DNA of 64,000 nucleotides from contig QPFY01000004.1 of assembly GCA_003665825.1 (NCBI GenBank), positions 1,612,001 to 1,676,000 on the forward strand. The letters run 5' to 3'. The translations under genes were made by a program, and so were the position numbers. A model generated the notes under the pieces. The model ran no database searches. It was not told where the DNA came from and was given only the letters and a program-made list of their open reading frames with translations. This document shows, in pieces, positions 59,927-64,000 of the stretch (position 1 is its first letter; the number at the start of each line of letters is the position of its first letter). This stretch comes from Microbotryum silenes-acaulis. Taxonomy: Eukaryota; Basidiomycota; Microbotryomycetes; Microbotryales; Microbotryaceae.

Positions 59927-62281
59927 TCATGTATGGCCGACTTCCCAAACGCCCATGCCGAGTCGACGCCAGTCGACACCGAACATGTCCTGTAAACGGT
60001 CCATGTCGAGGTGAATTCCGAACGATCGAGAACCATATAGGGGTCGCGCGAAGTCGACTTTGCCCGAAAGCAACGCATCATAGGCGTAAGCCGGTGTGAC
60101 GAGCAAAGTTCGAGACGAGTTCGAGTTGTGGATGATCGTCAGCAATTCGGAAAGGGGTGCGCCGGCGACGTCCTTGATCGTGACTTGGAGTGCAGTGGCT
60201 GACATACGAAGGGGGTAAAGGGTTAGAGTATAGTCTGTTCAAGAGATAAATGAGATCAACAGACTCACTTCTCAACGGGACCAATAGATGCCTCGGAGGC
60301 ATGAACGTCCTCCAAAATATGATATCGACGCTCTGGGCCGAGTTGAAGGCGTTCGACCGTAGACTCTTATTAAGTCGAATAAGGGTGGGGAGAAGGCCGC
60401 CTTGATGGAGATAGCCAAAGATGAGAGTGAAGAGGATCGTGTGAAGGCACCATAACGACTGAGAAGGGGAAGAAACGTCAACGAGGACTTTGTGACGTGA
60501 CGACTCCTTCACTTACCCAGAATGTTCGGCGTTTTCTTCGAGCAGCGCTGGTGCCGGTTGTTAAGAAGGATGCCTTGGAGATGAGCAGGCTCAGAGGGAC
60601 GATCAGAGGGACAAGAAACCGGAGCTCCTGATGAGGTTGCAGCGATAGAAGGAGCGTTGGAACGACGAAGCACGCTGCAGGGAGCAGGACTGGCGTAGGG
60701 ATTTTACCGAGTCAGCTCCCGAAGTCGTTCCAATAGCAGGCCCGGAGAGAGCTTACCTCCATCGAGACCGGTCAGGTTCTTAGCCGGTATCGCCTCCACT
60801 TTGGCCTTTCCCTTCTTCTTTCCCTTTGTGACAACTTTCGGCGCGCTGGCTAGAGCAGCTTTGCAAGCCAAAACGGCCGCAATGGCTGCCCACAGCCCGG
60901 CTCCGAACAACATCGGCCAGTTGAGGACGATGTGCAGATACCTCGGGTGCAAGCCATGTGTCTCCAGGTTCGTGGTCGCGACGTTGTACCGGAGGAGATT
61001 GAGAGGCGCCAGGACCCAATGCTTAGACAAAAGCGTTCCTCTGTAGTAGTAGGTGTCGATCGAAACGAGCACAGTCGAGAGGAGGCCCAAAGCAAGGACG
61101 GCAGGTGCGCCTCGAGTCGCTGTCCGAACAAGTGTAGAGGATCGCGAGAGCAATTCTCGACATAGTATGGCCAATACCAGCGGCAGGGTAAAGAAGAGGA
61201 ACGAGATTCGCGTAAACACGCCCAGGGAAGTCACCAAGCCATAGGTCGCGTAATGAAGCTTGCTTGGGGGTTGGGTGAGGATGCCGTGGGCGACGAAGCT
61301 GGTCAGTGCAAGCAAGAGGGCTTCGAGCGAGTTCGAGAATGGCCGCACGAGGAAGGCGAATACGATGGGCGAAGTAGCAAACACGAGTGCGGGCGTGTTG
61401 GACCGTGCGATCGACTGCAGGCATATGTCTATCCAGTGAAGATTTCGCTCGCTCAGAGTGGCTTTCGTAGTCGGCCGAGACCTTCCTCGCACAGGAGCGA
61501 ATAACTGACCGATGATGATGGTGAGCAGGAACAGGAAGAATCTTTGAGCGAGAAAGAGTGCGTATCCAGATGGATCTGTGATTTGGACCTCAACTGGGTC
61601 AGTTGCGGCAAAGAAAAATCACACCTCGGGCAGACAGGCGAGCTCAGACTGACGCGGACCCAGGACGAGTCGGAGCAGCTGGAAAGCGACGCCGGTTGAG
61701 GCCGCTACAGGGAAGACACTTCGAACTGGATCCTGATCGAGCCATTCCCACGTCTTGAGGGGACCTTGACCCGTGTTGGAGTAGTCAAAGACCCAGGCAG
61801 CGGCCAGTTCGGTGTTCTGAAAGTGCTCATCCGGATGGATCACCGACTGCGAGCTCAGCGCGACGAGCAGCCGCAGCACGACGAGCAGCTGCCATCGCCG
61901 GTCCTTCAACAGCTGAGCCAGCTTGAGCGTTCTAATGCGCTTCCAAACTCCAGCGGTCGGGCTGATTGTCAGGAAAGGGTGAAGTCCGTCGTCCGGACAG
62001 GTGGGGGCAAGCGTGAGGGCAAGCGCAAGGTCGAGTCGGGACGAATGCGCGTCAGTGCGTGTCGCTCCCCGCCCCGCGGCAGGACTCGGAGGCGGTATGA
62101 AACTTGGGTAGGGACCAGGTTGAGTGGGCGTTCCTGGCTTGCCTCTTGACCTCGTTCTACCTCGTTCCTCGAGTTTGATCCCACCATCTGCCACTCCGGG
62201 CTTTGTCCCTCCCGCGCATCCATGCTGGGAACCATGCTCCCCTTTGAGGCTTTCATCTTGATTGACGACTCGCGAATTCAT
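59927..62281 (-). CDS. SMP3: GPI mannosyltransferase 4 (Smp3/PIGZ type)
   Basis: ER membrane enzyme that adds the fourth mannose to GPI anchors, essential in yeasts. The GT22 signature is SVIHPDEHFQNTELAAAWVF near the N-terminus, with KTWEWLDQDPVRSVFP after it. Many hydrophobic helices follow (PIVFAFLVRPFSNSLEALLL, YGLVTSLGVFTRISFLFF). The family block RGTLLSKHWVLAPLNLLRYN and THGLHPRYLHIVLNWP identifies the Smp3 branch, and HQELRFLVPLIVPL occurs at about 60600. The C-terminal exons end ARPLYGSRSFGIHLDMD..VGHT at 59927. The ATG at 62281 is the first in frame, but it gives a long unconserved Pro/Arg-rich leader and overlaps the next gene; the true start could be further downstream through another exon. 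Confidence 0.82.
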
Positions 62282-63274
62282 CACGTGACTTTGACCTCGG
62301 ACTTTACATCGCACGGGAAGAGCCAACCAGAAGCATACGGAACAATACCGGCTCGTTCTATAACCCTAGCACGTGCACAAGCGGAAACATCACGAAGTCC
62401 AACGGCCCTCAAGAGCCCGAGCAACCCGAAGAAAGGTCGAACAACCGCACCACCCAGGACTGAGGATTCCGTGACGGAGCAACACTTGATCACACTCCTC
62501 CAAAAGCTTGGTCCGACCCTCAAACACTTGCACCTCAGCGAACTCGCCTTCACTTCCTTTCGTCGACGACACCTCACCCAACTCACACCATTGCTTTCAA
62601 GCTCGAATTTGCAAACTCTGACCGTCATCGGTCGACCCGCCATCGAGGACCAATTCCAGTTCCACGCGCTCGCATCCATCCTCCCGTGTCTTCCCAACCT
62701 ATCTACACTCGTCATGCGTCACATCCGAGCATCTACACCAGCCCCAAGTGCAACCATGGGTAGAATGCCGTCCTTCAAGCTTGTCTCCATCTCCGTTCGA
62801 GACTGCCCGTCTTTCATGGCCGAACACTACTATTGGCTCTTCGCCTCGACGATGTACGCCGACTCCCTTCGCGTGCTCGACTTTGATTACCCACATCCTC
62901 GTGCAGCCCCGTTGAGACCAGTAGCCTGGCTAGGCTGGCCCGTACGGAGCCTGCGTCTAACCACCTCCGCCAAAGGGGTTATCGAAGGCTTTGCCCATAA
63001 TCTGCCTTCGCTGGAGAGGCTAGAGATCAATGCCACAGGAGTCGCGGTCGACATCATCGAGCTCTTGATCAACCTCCAGAAGCCACCGGTCGAGTTGGCG
63101 GATACCTCAATGGGCGAAGAGGACGGATTCGATCCGAGAGTCATGGCCGTTGTGCTCGAAGTGGGGTGGCCACGCACGCAATTCCGCAAGATTTGCATCA
63201 GAAGGAAACAAGGGTGGACTCGCTTAGAAGCCGCGTGCAAGGCAAAGGCTGTCGAGTTGGTCGAGTTGAAATGA
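62222..63274 (+). CDS. Hypothetical F-box/leucine-rich-type protein
   Basis: Intronless, 350 residues, ATG 62222 to TGA 63274. The N-terminus MLGTMLPFEAFILIDDSRIH is followed by a basic linker. Leucine-rich segments follow: ITLLQKLGPTLKHLHLSELA, LTPLLSSSNLQTLTVIG, ILPCLPNLSTLVMRHI, ADSLRVLDFDYPH and NLPSLERLEIN. This is the pattern of fungal F-box-associated LRR proteins, although no clear F-box is visible. It resembles in style the broken locus at 42-43 kb. The 5' end overlaps the antisense SMP3 frame by 60 bp if both first ATGs are used. Confidence 0.6.
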   Translation: MLGTMLPFEAFILIDDSRIHHVTLTSDFTSHGKSQPEAYGTIPARSITLARAQAETSRSPTALKSPSNPKKGRTTAPPRTEDSVTEQHLITLLQKLGPTLKHLHLSELAFTSFRRRHLTQLTPLLSSSNLQTLTVIGRPAIEDQFQFHALASILPCLPNLSTLVMRHIRASTPAPSATMGRMPSFKLVSISVRDCPSFMAEHYYWLFASTMYADSLRVLDFDYPHPRAAPLRPVAWLGWPVRSLRLTTSAKGVIEGFAHNLPSLERLEINATGVAVDIIELLINLQKPPVELADTSMGEEDGFDPRVMAVVLEVGWPRTQFRKICIRRKQGWTRLEAACKAKAVELVELK

Positions 63275-64000
63275 CAGGACAGGATTCCTGCGCGAGAGAT
63301 GCTTTGCTCTTGAGAAGGCGGATACACCGCACCGCTCTCCGTATTCCCTGGCCAGCTGCCGAGCTACTCTCTGTCATTGCGCTAGATCGCCCTCATCGTT
63401 GGCCACATCTTCCCCCTTCTCCTCCAAGTATCGCATAAGATGGTCTGTACTAGGCTTATATGCCTATTGGGTTGAACTCTGGGAAGTCAGTTATTCACTT
63501 CTGACGATCCGAGGTTATAAGTGCGTACCCAATGGTTAAGAGTCTGCTTAATCCCCTTGGAAATGGTTTCTTCAGCTGGTTTAATCTCGTCTGCCGATGA
63601 AAGTACGGTGGATTAGCTCAATGTCTGATAAGCCAAGATTCCACACCTAAAAGACGGCTCACTCGCGCCGGCCTTGTGGTATTTGCCGTAATAGATCCAT
63701 CGCCACCTCCCTCCTTTCTCGCCCGCCAATCGCTCCCATCGCCCAATCTGACGATCATCATCGGCGCACTGTCGACCACGAAAGAACCGACAATACCATT
63801 GGAACCAGCCTCTACAGTCATGTTCGGCTGTGTCGGAATCGTGCGATAACTCAGCACTTGGATCGAGCGATTCTCAGTAGCCGGCGAGACCCACGTTCGA
63901 TCCAACCTTGATCTTCCCAGGCTTCGTAAGTCTGTCCGACTTTGGTCTTCCATCGGTTCAGGCTTGGTATTGGTGGATCAGGGTGTGTTAAGTGCTAGGA
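63275..64000. other. Right-edge region with an unidentified minus-strand frame
   Basis: A minus-strand frame at 63618-63953 with ATG start (MEDQSRTDLRSLG) reads fairly protein-like (GIVGSFVVDSAPMMIVRLGD). It could be an exon of a gene reaching into or beyond the window edge. I do not recognise it. The part 63275-63617 shows no gene. Confidence 0.3.

Overview
The window is a 64 kb piece of a fungal nuclear chromosome. Genes are close together on both strands and carry many short GT-AG introns (about 60-110 nt). The set of recognisable proteins (Rpn2, Cdc45, Sgt2, Pro2, arginase, cytochrome c1, histones H3/H4, Y14/RBM8A, Snx41/Atg20-like) is ordinary eukaryotic housekeeping. A Y14 homologue, an intron-rich H4 gene and the overall style point to a basidiomycete; Pucciniomycotina (a Microbotryomycetes-like yeast or smut relative) is my guess, inferred from gene style and not from any database match. 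I saw no prokaryotic operon, CRISPR array, tRNA, rRNA or intact transposon.

Layout. 0.3-2.0 kb: type II membrane SGNH-fold protein (+). 2.3-6.0 kb: Prm10/ThrE-like membrane protein (-), divergent from RPN2 (+, 7.0-10.6 kb). 10.9-11.5 kb: 90-residue probable organellar membrane protein (+). 12.0-13.7 kb: PRO2 (+). 13.7-15.2 kb: gene-poor. 15.2-18.2 kb: CDC45 (+). 18.6-20.2 kb: SGT2 (+), convergent with RBM8A/Y14 (-, to 21.7 kb). 22.1-23.9 kb: arginase (+). 24.5-26.4 kb: threonine aldolase (+). 26.8-29.9 kb: long disordered Scm3/HJURP-like candidate (-), divergent from a DUF1746/Dsc4-like gene (+, to 31.5 kb). 31.9-34.0 kb: Snx41/Atg20-type sorting nexin (-). 34.2-35.9 kb: membrane-anchored calcineurin-like phosphatase (-), divergent from an OPT oligopeptide transporter (+, 36.2-40.0 kb). 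40.4-41.5 kb: zf-HIT protein (-). 42-43.3 kb: broken or heavily spliced F-box/LRR-like gene (+). 43.6-45.5 kb: cytochrome c1 (-). 46.4-49.1 kb: ABC half-transporter (+). 50.1-53.6 kb: CUE-CCCH-Smr protein (+). 54.1-55.5 kb: divergent histone H3/H4 pair. 56.2-59.8 kb: CLC chloride channel/antiporter (+). 59.9-62.3 kb: SMP3-type GPI mannosyltransferase (-), whose 5' end overlaps a hypothetical LRR-like gene (+, 62.2-63.3 kb).

Most genes are functionally unrelated neighbours. The clear functional unit is the H3/H4 pair, whose shared promoter carries five copies of a 14-bp motif (GCCTAnnnCGAGGC). Other points of interest are an H4 start codon split by an intron, a GC-AG intron in arginase, MluI cell-cycle boxes upstream of the Scm3-like gene, a possible dual-targeting arrangement in threonine aldolase, long homopolymer runs just after two stop codons, and an ABC protein with an inserted segment in its ATPase domain. 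I found no convincing evidence of a new multi-gene system.
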